Shown here one piece after another: positions 1-5,180 of a stretch of DNA of 5,180 bases. Location: the NCBI GenBank assembly GCA_002439285.1, contig DJTQ01000373.1, positions 1 through 5,180 of the forward strand, given 5' to 3'. The number at the start of each line of letters is the position of its first letter. The first letter of the stretch is position 1. A program made the position numbers and the translations under genes. Under the pieces are notes generated by a model. It was given only the letters and a program-made list of their open reading frames with translations, had not been told where the DNA came from and searched no databases. Source of the stretch: Paenibacillaceae bacterium UBA6304 (GTDB taxonomy: Bacteria; Bacillota; Bacilli; Paenibacillales; Paenibacillaceae).

Positions 1-28
1 TAACTGGAAATAGGATAGCATGAAACAT
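1..28 (-). CDS. Start of a divergent gene of unknown function (partial, 9 codons)
   Basis: On the minus strand an ATG at 28-26 opens a frame reading MFHAILFPV up to the window edge. It is preceded by AAAGGAGGT (complement of 37-45), an almost complete match to the anti-Shine-Dalgarno sequence, with an 8-nt spacer. That ribosome binding site is the main reason to call a gene rather than a chance ATG. The visible N-terminus is hydrophobic and could begin a membrane segment or signal peptide, but nine residues are too few to assign a family. The gene would be transcribed away from the methyltransferase gene at 190, so bases 29-189 would be a shared divergent control region. Function is unknown. 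Confidence 0.45.
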
Positions 29-64
29 CGGTAAGGACCTCCTTTTATCATGTTCCGTTATTTA

Positions 65-93
65 TTGAACAACCCTTACAAGTTACATATATG
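65..93 (+). promoter_or_regulatory. Candidate promoter for the methyltransferase gene
   Basis: TTGAAC (65-70) is separated by 17 bp from TATATG (88-93). Each hexamer matches four of six positions of the vegetative sigma-A consensus. The start site would fall near 100, giving a leader of about 90 nt before the GTG at 190. The leader would include a GC-rich patch with CCCC (94-97) facing GGGG (104-107). A competing -10-like TATGAT at 146-151 has no recognisable -35. Both are weak and the choice is tentative. Confidence 0.27.
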
Positions 94-174
94 CCCCTGA
101 GCCGGGGTCCATGCGGGTAAGGGCAGAGACGTGACCAAGTTAACCTATGATTCGTGATTTACTGTTGAACAACC
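65..174 (+). repeat. Direct repeat pair TTGAACAACC, exactly 100 bp apart
   Basis: The 10-mer TTGAACAACC occurs at 65-74 and again at 165-174. The second copy, preceded by G, reads GTTGAACAAC, a small dyad (GTTG, two bases, CAAC). One copy overlaps the candidate -35 and the other sits just upstream of the methyltransferase ribosome binding site. They could be regulator half-sites for the divergent genes, or chance in AT-rich DNA. Confidence 0.25.
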
Positions 175-189
175 TACTTTAGGAGTTGA

Positions 190-1584
190 GTGAGCATCGT
201 GGCATCCGTTATATTATCGCGCAGCCGCAAGAAGCGTCTGGAACTGGGGCATCCCTGGGTTTACAAAAGTGAAATTGAGAGTGTGGAAGGAGAGCCGGTA
301 GCAGGGAGTCTGGTACAAGTACTGGATCATCGGCGCCGGTTTCTGGCCACCGGTTATTACAATCCGGCATCGCAGATTACGGTCCGGGCCGTTTCCTTCG
401 TGACGCTGGAAAAGATGGACGCCGCTTTTTTTGTGGAACGGTTCCGGGAATGTCTGAAGCACCGGGAGCGTTTCGTCCATGAGAATGCCTACCGCCTCGT
501 ATATGGAGAAGCCGATTTTTTGCCGGGCTTAATTGTTGACCGTTTCGGCGACGTACTCGTGATCCAACTGCTGACCTTAGGCATGGACGTCTGCAGAGAT
601 GCCATTGTCGAAGCGCTGGTTACTGTAATGCAGCCGGTCGGGATTTATGAGCGAAGCGACGTCTCCATACGGGAAATGGAAGATTTGGAGCAGGTCAAGG
701 GGCCTTTGTACGGAAATCCGCCCCGGCATGTTACGGTTACTGAGAACGGATTGAAAATCAAAGTCGACATTGAGCAGGGGCAAAAAACCGGTTATTTCTT
801 CGATCAGCGTGAAAACCGCGCCTCCATCAAGCCGCTCATGACGGGATGGGGAGCACGTAGCGGTATAGAGCTGCAAGATTTCACGGATGAGGCGGGAGTA
901 ACACGCCAGGTTCCGGTCAACAGCAAAGGCAAGGAAGTGACTTTCCCTTATTGGGATGGAGCGACAGTATTGGAATGCTTCTCGCATACGGGTAGCTTTA
1001 CGTTGCATGCATGCCAATATGGTGCCAAAAAAGTGACCTGCCTGGACATTTCCGAACATGCGATCGAGAGCGCCAAGAGCAATGTGGAGTTGAACGGTTT
1101 TGAAGACCGCGTTGAATTCGTGGTCGCGGATGCGTTCGACTATCTCCGCAGTCAGGTGAAAGGCCTAGCTGAACGCAGCGCCCGGGCCGTGGCGGGCAAT
1201 GAGGGCGGAAAAACAAAAACCGATACCTCCGTGCCGATGAGCGCTGGGGGCGGACGGACGTGGGACGTCGTGATTCTTGATCCGCCGGCCTTTGCCAAAA
1301 CAAGGGGAGCGGTCAAGGGCGCTTGCCGGGGATACAAGGACATCAATCTGCACGGGATGAAGCTGGTCAACGAGGGCGGATACCTGGTAACGGCAAGCTG
1401 TTCTTACCATATGCGTCCCGATCTTTTCCTGGAGACGATTCAGGAAGCCGCAGTTGATGCGGGCAAAATCCTCCGTCTCGTCGAATGGCGTGCCGCAGGG
1501 AAAGACCACCCGCAAATCCTGGGCGTGGATGAAGGACACTATTTGAAATTTGCCGTTTTCGAAGTCCGCAGCAAAAATTTTTAG
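190..1584 (+). CDS. Class I SAM-dependent rRNA methyltransferase, RlmI family (PUA + Rossmann)
   Basis: A cytoplasmic enzyme predicted to transfer a methyl group from S-adenosylmethionine to a base of ribosomal RNA. E. coli RlmI makes m5C1962 in 23S rRNA; the exact target here is inferred. Residues about 4-75 look like an RNA-binding PUA domain (RKKRLELGHPWVYKSEI, then GYYNPASQITVR). The family signature GQKTGYFFDQRENR spans 197-210. The catalytic domain has the SAM motif VLECFSHTGSFTLHA (260-274), an acidic residue D286 in LDIS, D314 in ADAF, the DPPAFAK motif (364-370) and SCSYHM (403-408) with C404 as candidate nucleophile. At 464 residues it exceeds the usual ~400: extra segments lie at about 219-257 and 326-356. 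The reading frame begins directly after a TGA. GTG190 lies 4 nt after AGGAG (181-185); GTG199 lies 13 nt after it and gives MASVIL, closer to the usual family start. Either is possible. The family call is firm. Confidence 0.93.
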   Translation: MSIVASVILSRSRKKRLELGHPWVYKSEIESVEGEPVAGSLVQVLDHRRRFLATGYYNPASQITVRAVSFVTLEKMDAAFFVERFRECLKHRERFVHENAYRLVYGEADFLPGLIVDRFGDVLVIQLLTLGMDVCRDAIVEALVTVMQPVGIYERSDVSIREMEDLEQVKGPLYGNPPRHVTVTENGLKIKVDIEQGQKTGYFFDQRENRASIKPLMTGWGARSGIELQDFTDEAGVTRQVPVNSKGKEVTFPYWDGATVLECFSHTGSFTLHACQYGAKKVTCLDISEHAIESAKSNVELNGFEDRVEFVVADAFDYLRSQVKGLAERSARAVAGNEGGKTKTDTSVPMSAGGGRTWDVVILDPPAFAKTRGAVKGACRGYKDINLHGMKLVNEGGYLVTASCSYHMRPDLFLETIQEAAVDAGKILRLVEWRAAGKDHPQILGVDEGHYLKFAVFEVRSKNF

Positions 1585-1675
1585 TAGGCTTGCGTGGATG
1601 ATTCTATTTTAACCGAAAAAGGATTGTTCGCCGGATGGCCTCGGTCATATACTTTAGCTAGGCTTACGCAGAGAT

Positions 1676-1702
1676 AAATAGCTGGAAAACCTCCAGCTAT
1701 TT
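1676..1702. repeat. Perfect 11-bp hairpin (repeat unit A)
   Basis: AAATAGCTGGA (1676-1686) is perfectly complementary to TCCAGCTATTT (1692-1702), around a 5-nt loop AAACC. Its right part GGAAAACCTCCAGCTATTTC (1684-1703) is the unit that recurs downstream. It is 92 bases after the methyltransferase stop and could act as a weak bidirectional terminator, because the arms end in A- and T-rich runs. The T run is only three bases, so a canonical terminator call is not justified. Confidence 0.7.
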
Positions 1703-1733
1703 CATGCTCGCAAGACCTTTTATAGCATTTTGA

Positions 1734-1754
1734 TGGAAAACCTCCAGCTAATTT
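1734..1754 (+). repeat. Repeat unit B (direct copy of unit A right half)
   Basis: TGGAAAACCTCCAGCTA (1734-1750) is identical over 17 bases to 1683-1699 in unit A, offset by 51 bp, and is followed by ATTT. The left arm present in unit A is missing, so this copy forms only a short TGGA/TCCA stem on its own. It can instead pair with the inverted unit at 1838-1857. Confidence 0.65.
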
Positions 1755-1781
1755 TGTTCTATGGCGTGAATTTGGCATAAT
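1754..1781 (+). promoter_or_regulatory. Candidate promoter inside the repeat cluster
   Basis: TTGTTC (1754-1759), a 16-bp spacer and CATAAT (1776-1781), the latter preceded by TGG to give an extended -10. The -10 matches five of six consensus positions and the -35 three of six. Transcription would start near 1788, at the left arm of the inverted repeat, and could run to the terminator at 2048-2087 as a ~300-nt RNA. Prediction from sequence only. Confidence 0.25.
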
Positions 1782-1785
1782 AGTT

Positions 1786-1866
1786 CAAATTAACGGGAGG
1801 TTTTACAGTTAATGCGGGATAATGAGGAAACATAGCCGAAATAGCTGGAGCTTTTCCCGTAATTTG
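1786..1866. repeat. Inverted repeat enclosing a 56-nt interior
   Basis: CAAATTAACGGGA (1786-1798) pairs with TCCCGTAATTTG (1855-1866), with one bulged A. Two further G-U pairs are possible at the inner end. The 56-nt interior contains most of the inverted unit C. The arrangement would give a long stem-loop if transcribed. It may be an RNA element or the remains of a small palindromic mobile repeat; no flanking target duplication is evident. Confidence 0.5.
1838..1857 (-). repeat. Repeat unit C (inverted copy)
   Basis: GAAATAGCTGGAGCTTTTCC (1838-1857) matches the reverse complement of unit A (1684-1703) at 19 of 20 positions; the single change is a G-to-C substitution in the GGAGGTTTT segment. 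A further partial inverted copy, GGAGGTTTT, lies at 1796-1804. Units A and B in one orientation and the others in the opposite one make a compact inverted-repeat cluster. Confidence 0.65.
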
Positions 1867-1903
1867 TGGGGCGGAGGAAGTGTAACGGGTAGAGCGAAGA
1901 ATT

Positions 1904-1912
1904 TGCTATATT
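1904..1912 (+). promoter_or_regulatory. Candidate extended -10 promoter ahead of the 17-codon ORF
   Basis: TGC followed by TATATT (1907-1912) is an extended -10 element matching five of six consensus positions. There is no good -35 at 16-18 bp. The start site would be near 1919, about 25 nt upstream of the GGGAGG that serves the ORF at 1960. Confidence 0.3.
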
Positions 1913-1959
1913 GAGTAACATTTAACAACGACTAGCTGAATTTTGGGAGGCATGGGATA

Positions 1960-2013
1960 ATGATTAACAAAAGGAAGAGTAAGTTTCCAGTACGGCAGAG
2001 GTGTCACGGATAA
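1960..2013 (+). CDS. Possible 17-residue leader peptide or small protein
   Basis: ATG1960 opens MINKRKSKFPVRQRCHG and ends at TAA (2011-2013). GGGAGG at 1945-1950 lies 9 nt upstream, a good ribosome binding site and spacing. A nearer ATG at 1952 is followed by TAA after two codons and cannot be a gene. Seven of 17 residues are Lys, Arg or His, so the peptide is very basic; no membrane segment is visible. It lies between a promoter candidate (1904-1912) and a strong terminator (2048-2087), so it may be a tiny independent gene or a leader peptide in an attenuator upstream of addB. I recognise no family. The case rests on the ribosome binding site and context, and chance is possible. Confidence 0.33.
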   Translation: MINKRKSKFPVRQRCHG

Positions 2014-2047
2014 ATGGTTGGCGATATGATACTTCGGAGTTTTAATT

Positions 2048-2087
2048 GCAATCCTTTCTGGATTTTTCAGAAGGGATTGTTTTGTTT
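2048..2087 (+). terminator. Strong rho-independent terminator
   Basis: GCAATCCTTTCTG (2048-2060) pairs with CAGAAGGGATTGT (2068-2080): 13 pairs including two G-U, around the 7-nt loop GATTTTT. The T-rich run TTTTGTTT (2080-2087) follows at once. The orientation stops plus-strand transcripts before addB. Its natural client is whatever starts in 1754-1960 (the small ORF or an RNA), or read-through from the methyltransferase gene. Because addB has its own promoter candidate downstream, the terminator separates the two transcription units. Confidence 0.8.
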
Positions 2088-2094
2088 CGGGGCG

Positions 2095-2108
2095 GGAACG
2101 TACATTCC
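2095..2108. promoter_or_regulatory. LexA (DinR)-box-like operator upstream of addB
   Basis: GGAACGTACATTCC is a near-palindrome that matches 12 of 14 positions of the Bacillus LexA consensus CGAACRNRYGTTYC on either strand, with GAAC and an imperfect GTTC half (ATTC) spaced by four bases. It ends 21 bp before the -10 TATACT at 2130, overlapping the -35 region, where a bound repressor would block the promoter. Regulation of addB by LexA is an inference; the two mismatches make it a moderate site. Confidence 0.4.
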
Positions 2109-2126
2109 TATTATTGATCGATAATA

Positions 2127-2135
2127 TGGTATACT
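2127..2135 (+). promoter_or_regulatory. Probable addB promoter (extended -10)
   Basis: TGG precedes TATACT (2130-2135), an extended -10 that matches five of six consensus bases. The -35 region (about 2105-2112) is poor, which is usual for extended -10 promoters. Transcription would start near 2142, leaving a ~77-nt leader to the addB start. It lies downstream of the terminator at 2048-2087 and so gives addB its own transcription unit. Confidence 0.5.
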
Positions 2136-2205
2136 GGATATTAAACTATTGAAAAAATGGAGTAAACATAGCGCATATTGGCGAGGGATGAATGCCTTCG
2201 CAGGC

Positions 2206-2211
2206 GGGAGG
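2206..2211 (+). promoter_or_regulatory. addB: addB ribosome binding site
   Basis: GGGAGG lies 7 nt upstream of ATG2219 and decides the start. An in-frame ATG at 2192 would add nine residues (MPSQAGGNF) but has only a weak GAGG at 2183-2186, and the extra residues have no counterpart at the usual AddB N-terminus, which begins a few residues before the Walker A motif. Confidence 0.75.
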
Positions 2212-2218
2212 CAATTTC

Positions 2219-5180
2219 ATGTCATTACAATTTATTATCGGCCGCTCGGGCAGCGGCAAAAGCAGCCTGGTTCTGGAACAGATTACGTCGAAGCTTCGCG
2301 AGGATCCTTCAGGTCCTCCGATGGTGTTGCTGGCTCCCGAGCAAGGCACGTTTCAGATCGAGCAGGCGCTCGTGCGGTCTCCGGGTTTGCGGGGAACCGT
2401 GCGCATGCAGGTACTCGGCTTCCGCCGGCTGGCGCTTCGCGTTATGCAGGAGACAGGCGGAGCCGCTCTTGTTCCTATCAGCGAGGAAGGCAAAAAGATG
2501 CTGCTGTACAAAATTCTCAGACGCCGCAAAGAGGATCTGAAACTGTACGGTAGCGGCAGCGACCAGTTGGGGTTGATCGACCGGATCAACTCCCTTTATA
2601 CGGAGCTGAAAAAGTACAATGCCGATTTTACCCGTCTCGATGAGCATCTCCGCATACTCGAAGCAGCGGCCGGAGAATCCCCGCTGCTCAAGGATAAACT
2701 GCATGACCTGAGCATCCTCTACCAAGAGTTCGATGCAGAGCTGTCACGACTTTATATCGATGCGGAAGATCATGTCGTCAAGCTGGCCGAAGGGGCAAGG
2801 GAATCGTCTTATCTGCGCGGGGCAGATCTGTGGATTGACGGTTTTCACTCGTTTACCCCACAGGAATATAAGGCGTTGGGCGTATTGCTCCAGTTAGCTT
2901 CATCGGTGACGGTGGCCTTGACGCTGGACAAGCCTTATGACAACGGTGCCGCCCCGCATGAGTTGAACCTGTTTCATCAGACGGCAACGACGTACATGAA
3001 GCTGAAGGAGTTGGCTGAATCGCTTGGCGTGGATGTGCAACCTGTCGAGCTGCTAAAGGCTCGTCCGTTTCCGCGATTCCGGAGCAGCGAGACGCTATCT
3101 TACCTGGAGTCGGCCTATGAACGCAGAACACCATGGACAGGGAGTACGCCGCCCGAGGATCTTGCGGAATCTCTTGTCCTCCGCACCGCGGGAAGCCGTC
3201 GGAGCGAGGTGGAAGGGGCCGCCCGGGAGATGCTGAGACTTTCGCAAGAGAAGGGCGCCCGCTGGCGGGATATGGCCTTGTTTGTGCGAAACCTGGGCGA
3301 TTACGAACACATAATCCGGCCGATATTCGAGGATTACGGGATTCCTCTTTTTATGGACCAAAAGGCAAGCCTCCTGCACCATCCGTTGATTGAATTGATC
3401 CGGGGGTCGCTGGATGTGGCGTTGAAATACTGGAAGTACGAGGATATATTTCGTTGTGTGAAGAGTGAATTTCTGCTTCCTATGGACGGAAGTCTAACGC
3501 GGGCGGATATGGACATATTGGAAAACTACGTTTTGGCCAGCGGCATACAGGGATATCGCTGGACTGACGGACGCCTATGGAAAGGGACGCCAAGCTTGTC
3601 GCTCGAAGCTGACGAAAGTATCCGGCACCGTGCCGAAACCGAGCGGCTTCAGCTTCTTGAACAGTGCCGGGCTGCGGTAGTAGTGCCGTTGTCTGCCTTC
3701 GAAAAACGTTTGAAGCGTGCGAAGACGGTCCGGGACATGTGCGCGGCTGTTTATCGATTGCTGGAGGAGACCGAGGCGCCGCAACGTCTGGATTTGTTGG
3801 CCCATCGGGCGCTTCAGAGCGGACATCCGCAGCAGGCGATGGAGCATCGGCAGCTGTGGAGTGCGGTTCTTGATTTGCTTGATCAGATTGTAGAAATGAT
3901 GGGTGAAGAGCATCTTGCTATCGAATTGTTTGCAGGAATATTAGAGACGGGACTCAAAGATTTAAAGCTGGGTCTTGTTCCTCCGGCCATCGATCAGGTG
4001 TTGGTCGGCAGCACGGACCGGAGCCGGACACGCCACGTCAAACATGCTTTTCTGCTAGGCATTAACGAGGGCATTATGCCGGCGAATCTTCAGGAGGAAG
4101 GGATCCTGAGCGATCAGGAACGCCTTCGTCTGGAGGAAATCGGACTCGAGCTGGCTCCCGGCATTACCCGCAGGCTGCTTGATGAGCGTTTCTTGATCTA
4201 CGGGGCGCTCTCCGCGGCGGGCTGCTCGCTATGGCTGAGTTATCCGGCCGCGGACGAAGACGGCAAAAGCCTGCTTCCTTCCGAAGTAATCCGGCACATG
4301 AAGCAGATCTTTCCGGGGGGCATGCTGCAAGAACAACTTATCGGCGATGCTCCGGCAGCTTCCGAGTCTCTGGAGCAGCAGCTTGAGTATATCAGCCGCC
4401 CCGTACCGACGTTGCCGCGACTGATGGGCCAGTTACGGGCCTGGAAGTCCGGCCAGTCCATTTCGCCGGTTTGGTGGAGCGTGCTCCAGTGGTATAAGGA
4501 GCGGCCCGAATGGGAGGGATACGTGGACCGACTGCTAGGGTCGCTGGATTACCGCAACCGGGTCAGCGGGTTAACTCCGGCTACCAGCCGCAAATTGTAC
4601 GGCAAGCGGCTGCGTACGAGCGTTTCGCGCATGGAGAAATTCTCGGCCTGTCCGTTCTCTCATTTCGCTTCCCACGGCCTCAAACTGAAGGAACGGCAAC
4701 TGTACCGGCTTAAAGCGCCGGATATCGGCCAACTGTTTCATGCGGCCCTAAGCGAGATGGCGGTGACCTTTAAGGAGCAGAACCGGAGTTGGGGGAGCCT
4801 GACCCCGGAAGAATGCGTGAGGGAAGCGGATGCTGCGGTGGATAAGCTTGCACCCAAGCTTCAAGGTGAAATATTGCTCAGTACGAAGCGGTACGGATAC
4901 ATCTCGCGCAAGCTGAAGAATATCGTCGGACGCGCTTCCGTCATTTTGGGAGAGCGGTCTCGACGGGGCAGCTTCGAGCCGGTCGGCCTTGAGCTGGATT
5001 TCGGACCCGGACGGCCTCTCCCGCCGCTGACGTTTGAGCTTCCGAATGGCTGCGTGATGGAAATCGTAGGGCGGATTGACCGGGTCGACATGGCCGAAGG
5101 CGAAGACGGTGTTCTGTTGCGCGTGATTGATTATAAATCGAGCCAGACCGATTTGAAGCTGCACGAAGTGTACTATGGAT
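2219..5180 (+). CDS. addB: AddB, ATP-dependent helicase/nuclease subunit B (5' 987 codons, cut by window end)
   Basis: Subunit of the cytoplasmic AddAB complex, the Firmicute counterpart of RecBCD. It resects double-strand breaks, recognises Chi and prepares 3' tails for RecA. Walker A GRSGSGKS is at residues 8-15; the rest of the N-terminal half has the UvrD-like AddB fold (WIDGFHSFTPQE, 205-216; GINEGIMP, 614-621). The first iron-sulphur cysteine is C811 in FSACPFSHFASHGLKL. The C-terminal RecB-type nuclease shows H841 (DIGQLFH), GRIDRVD (951-957) with D957, and DYKSS with D971 and K973. All 987 codons are open, without frameshift. The usual length is about 1160, so roughly the last 175 residues, including the other three cluster cysteines, lie beyond the window; addA normally follows. 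Residue positions sit about ten above the B. subtilis equivalents as I recall them. Identification is firm. Confidence 0.97.
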   Translation, partial: MSLQFIIGRSGSGKSSLVLEQITSKLREDPSGPPMVLLAPEQGTFQIEQALVRSPGLRGTVRMQVLGFRRLALRVMQETGGAALVPISEEGKKMLLYKILRRRKEDLKLYGSGSDQLGLIDRINSLYTELKKYNADFTRLDEHLRILEAAAGESPLLKDKLHDLSILYQEFDAELSRLYIDAEDHVVKLAEGARESSYLRGADLWIDGFHSFTPQEYKALGVLLQLASSVTVALTLDKPYDNGAAPHELNLFHQTATTYMKLKELAESLGVDVQPVELLKARPFPRFRSSETLSYLESAYERRTPWTGSTPPEDLAESLVLRTAGSRRSEVEGAAREMLRLSQEKGARWRDMALFVRNLGDYEHIIRPIFEDYGIPLFMDQKASLLHHPLIELIRGSLDVALKYWKYEDIFRCVKSEFLLPMDGSLTRADMDILENYVLASGIQGYRWTDGRLWKGTPSLSLEADESIRHRAETERLQLLEQCRAAVVVPLSAFEKRLKRAKTVRDMCAAVYRLLEETEAPQRLDLLAHRALQSGHPQQAMEHRQLWSAVLDLLDQIVEMMGEEHLAIELFAGILETGLKDLKLGLVPPAIDQVLVGSTDRSRTRHVKHAFLLGINEGIMPANLQEEGILSDQERLRLEEIGLELAPGITRRLLDERFLIYGALSAAGCSLWLSYPAADEDGKSLLPSEVIRHMKQIFPGGMLQEQLIGDAPAASESLEQQLEYISRPVPTLPRLMGQLRAWKSGQSISPVWWSVLQWYKERPEWEGYVDRLLGSLDYRNRVSGLTPATSRKLYGKRLRTSVSRMEKFSACPFSHFASHGLKLKERQLYRLKAPDIGQLFHAALSEMAVTFKEQNRSWGSLTPEECVREADAAVDKLAPKLQGEILLSTKRYGYISRKLKNIVGRASVILGERSRRGSFEPVGLELDFGPGRPLPPLTFELPNGCVMEIVGRIDRVDMAEGEDGVLLRVIDYKSSQTDLKLHEVYYG

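Larger units (their letters stand above)
1585..2218. other. Long intergenic region between the methyltransferase gene and addB
   Basis: About 630 bases carry no conventional gene. From left to right they hold: an unassigned stretch (1585-1675) with only a weak near-repeat (TAGGCTT[G/A]CG at 1585 and 1659); a cluster of inverted and direct ~20-nt units (1676-1866); a region with promoter-like and ribosome-binding sequences and a 17-codon ORF (1900-2013); a strong intrinsic terminator (2048-2087); a LexA-like palindrome; and the probable addB promoter. The listed sub-features describe each. No clear U-tailed terminator follows the methyltransferase stop within the first 90 bases. Confidence 0.8.

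Noticed and set aside
33..44. Small palindrome AAGGACCTCCTT as an operator or terminator
   Set aside because: Most of it is the minus-strand Shine-Dalgarno sequence, and the stem is too short to act as a terminator.
1585..1670. Near-direct repeat TAGGCTT[G/A]CG at 1585 and 1659 as insertion-site duplication
   Set aside because: It is imperfect and only about ten bases, and no element with terminal inverted repeats lies between the copies.
1581..1778. A 65-codon minus-strand frame with repeated (L/I)AGGFP motifs
   Set aside because: The peptide repeat is just the translation of DNA repeat units A and B, there is no credible ribosome binding site, and the frame overlaps the end of the methyltransferase gene.
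1812..1835. Seven-residue ORF MRDNEET behind GGGAGG (1795-1800)
   Set aside because: The spacing of 11 nt is long, the frame is very short, and the GGGAGG is itself part of the repeat/inverted-repeat structure, so chance is the simpler reading.
1676..1866. CRISPR array
   Set aside because: There are only a few units, they occur in both orientations with unequal spacing, and there are no regular spacers or cas genes.
1788..2087. T-box or known riboswitch ahead of the terminator
   Set aside because: I could not find the conserved T-box sequence (TGGNACCGCG-like) or a recognisable riboswitch core, and the downstream gene addB is not a usual target of either.
2014..2124. A 36-codon plus-strand frame starting at ATG2014 (MVGDMILRSFNCNPFW...)
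   Set aside because: It has no ribosome binding site apart from overlap with the preceding stop, and it runs through both arms of the terminator hairpin and the LexA-like palindrome, which explain the sequence better.
2149..2553. Plus-strand open frames overlapping the addB start (2149-2553 and 2178-2540)
   Set aside because: They are out of frame with the clearly conserved AddB coding sequence, start upstream without a proper ribosome binding site, and have compositions typical of shadow frames.

Overview
The window looks like chromosomal DNA of a Gram-positive Firmicute, most likely a Paenibacillus or close relative. The reasons are strong GGAGG-type ribosome binding sites, extended -10 promoter candidates, a U-tailed intrinsic terminator, and an AddB protein that reads through as a close relative of Bacillus-type AddB. 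The genus is an inference from protein resemblance and cannot be settled without a search.

Layout from left to right: (1) the first few codons of a minus-strand gene that leaves the window at base 1, behind a near-perfect Shine-Dalgarno sequence; (2) a short divergent intergenic region with a weak promoter candidate and a 10-bp direct repeat; (3) a complete plus-strand gene (190-1584) for a RlmI-type class I SAM-dependent rRNA methyltransferase that carries two extra segments; (4) an unusually long intergenic region (1585-2218) holding a cluster of related ~20-nt units in both orientations, a 17-codon ORF with a good ribosome binding site, a strong intrinsic terminator, a LexA-box-like palindrome and an extended -10 promoter; (5) the first 987 codons of addB (2219 to the window end), the AddB subunit of the AddAB helicase-nuclease. 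AddB is open throughout and is cut by the window edge before its C-terminal cysteines.

The two large genes are housekeeping functions (ribosome modification and double-strand-break repair) and do not obviously form one operon: a terminator and a separate promoter lie between them. The novelty here is in the non-coding DNA. The addB upstream region suggests SOS-type control and possibly a leader peptide/terminator arrangement, and the repeat cluster looks like a dispersed intergenic repeat family. I see no phage, transposase, CRISPR, toxin-antitoxin or other defence module, and no clear evidence of a wholly new system.
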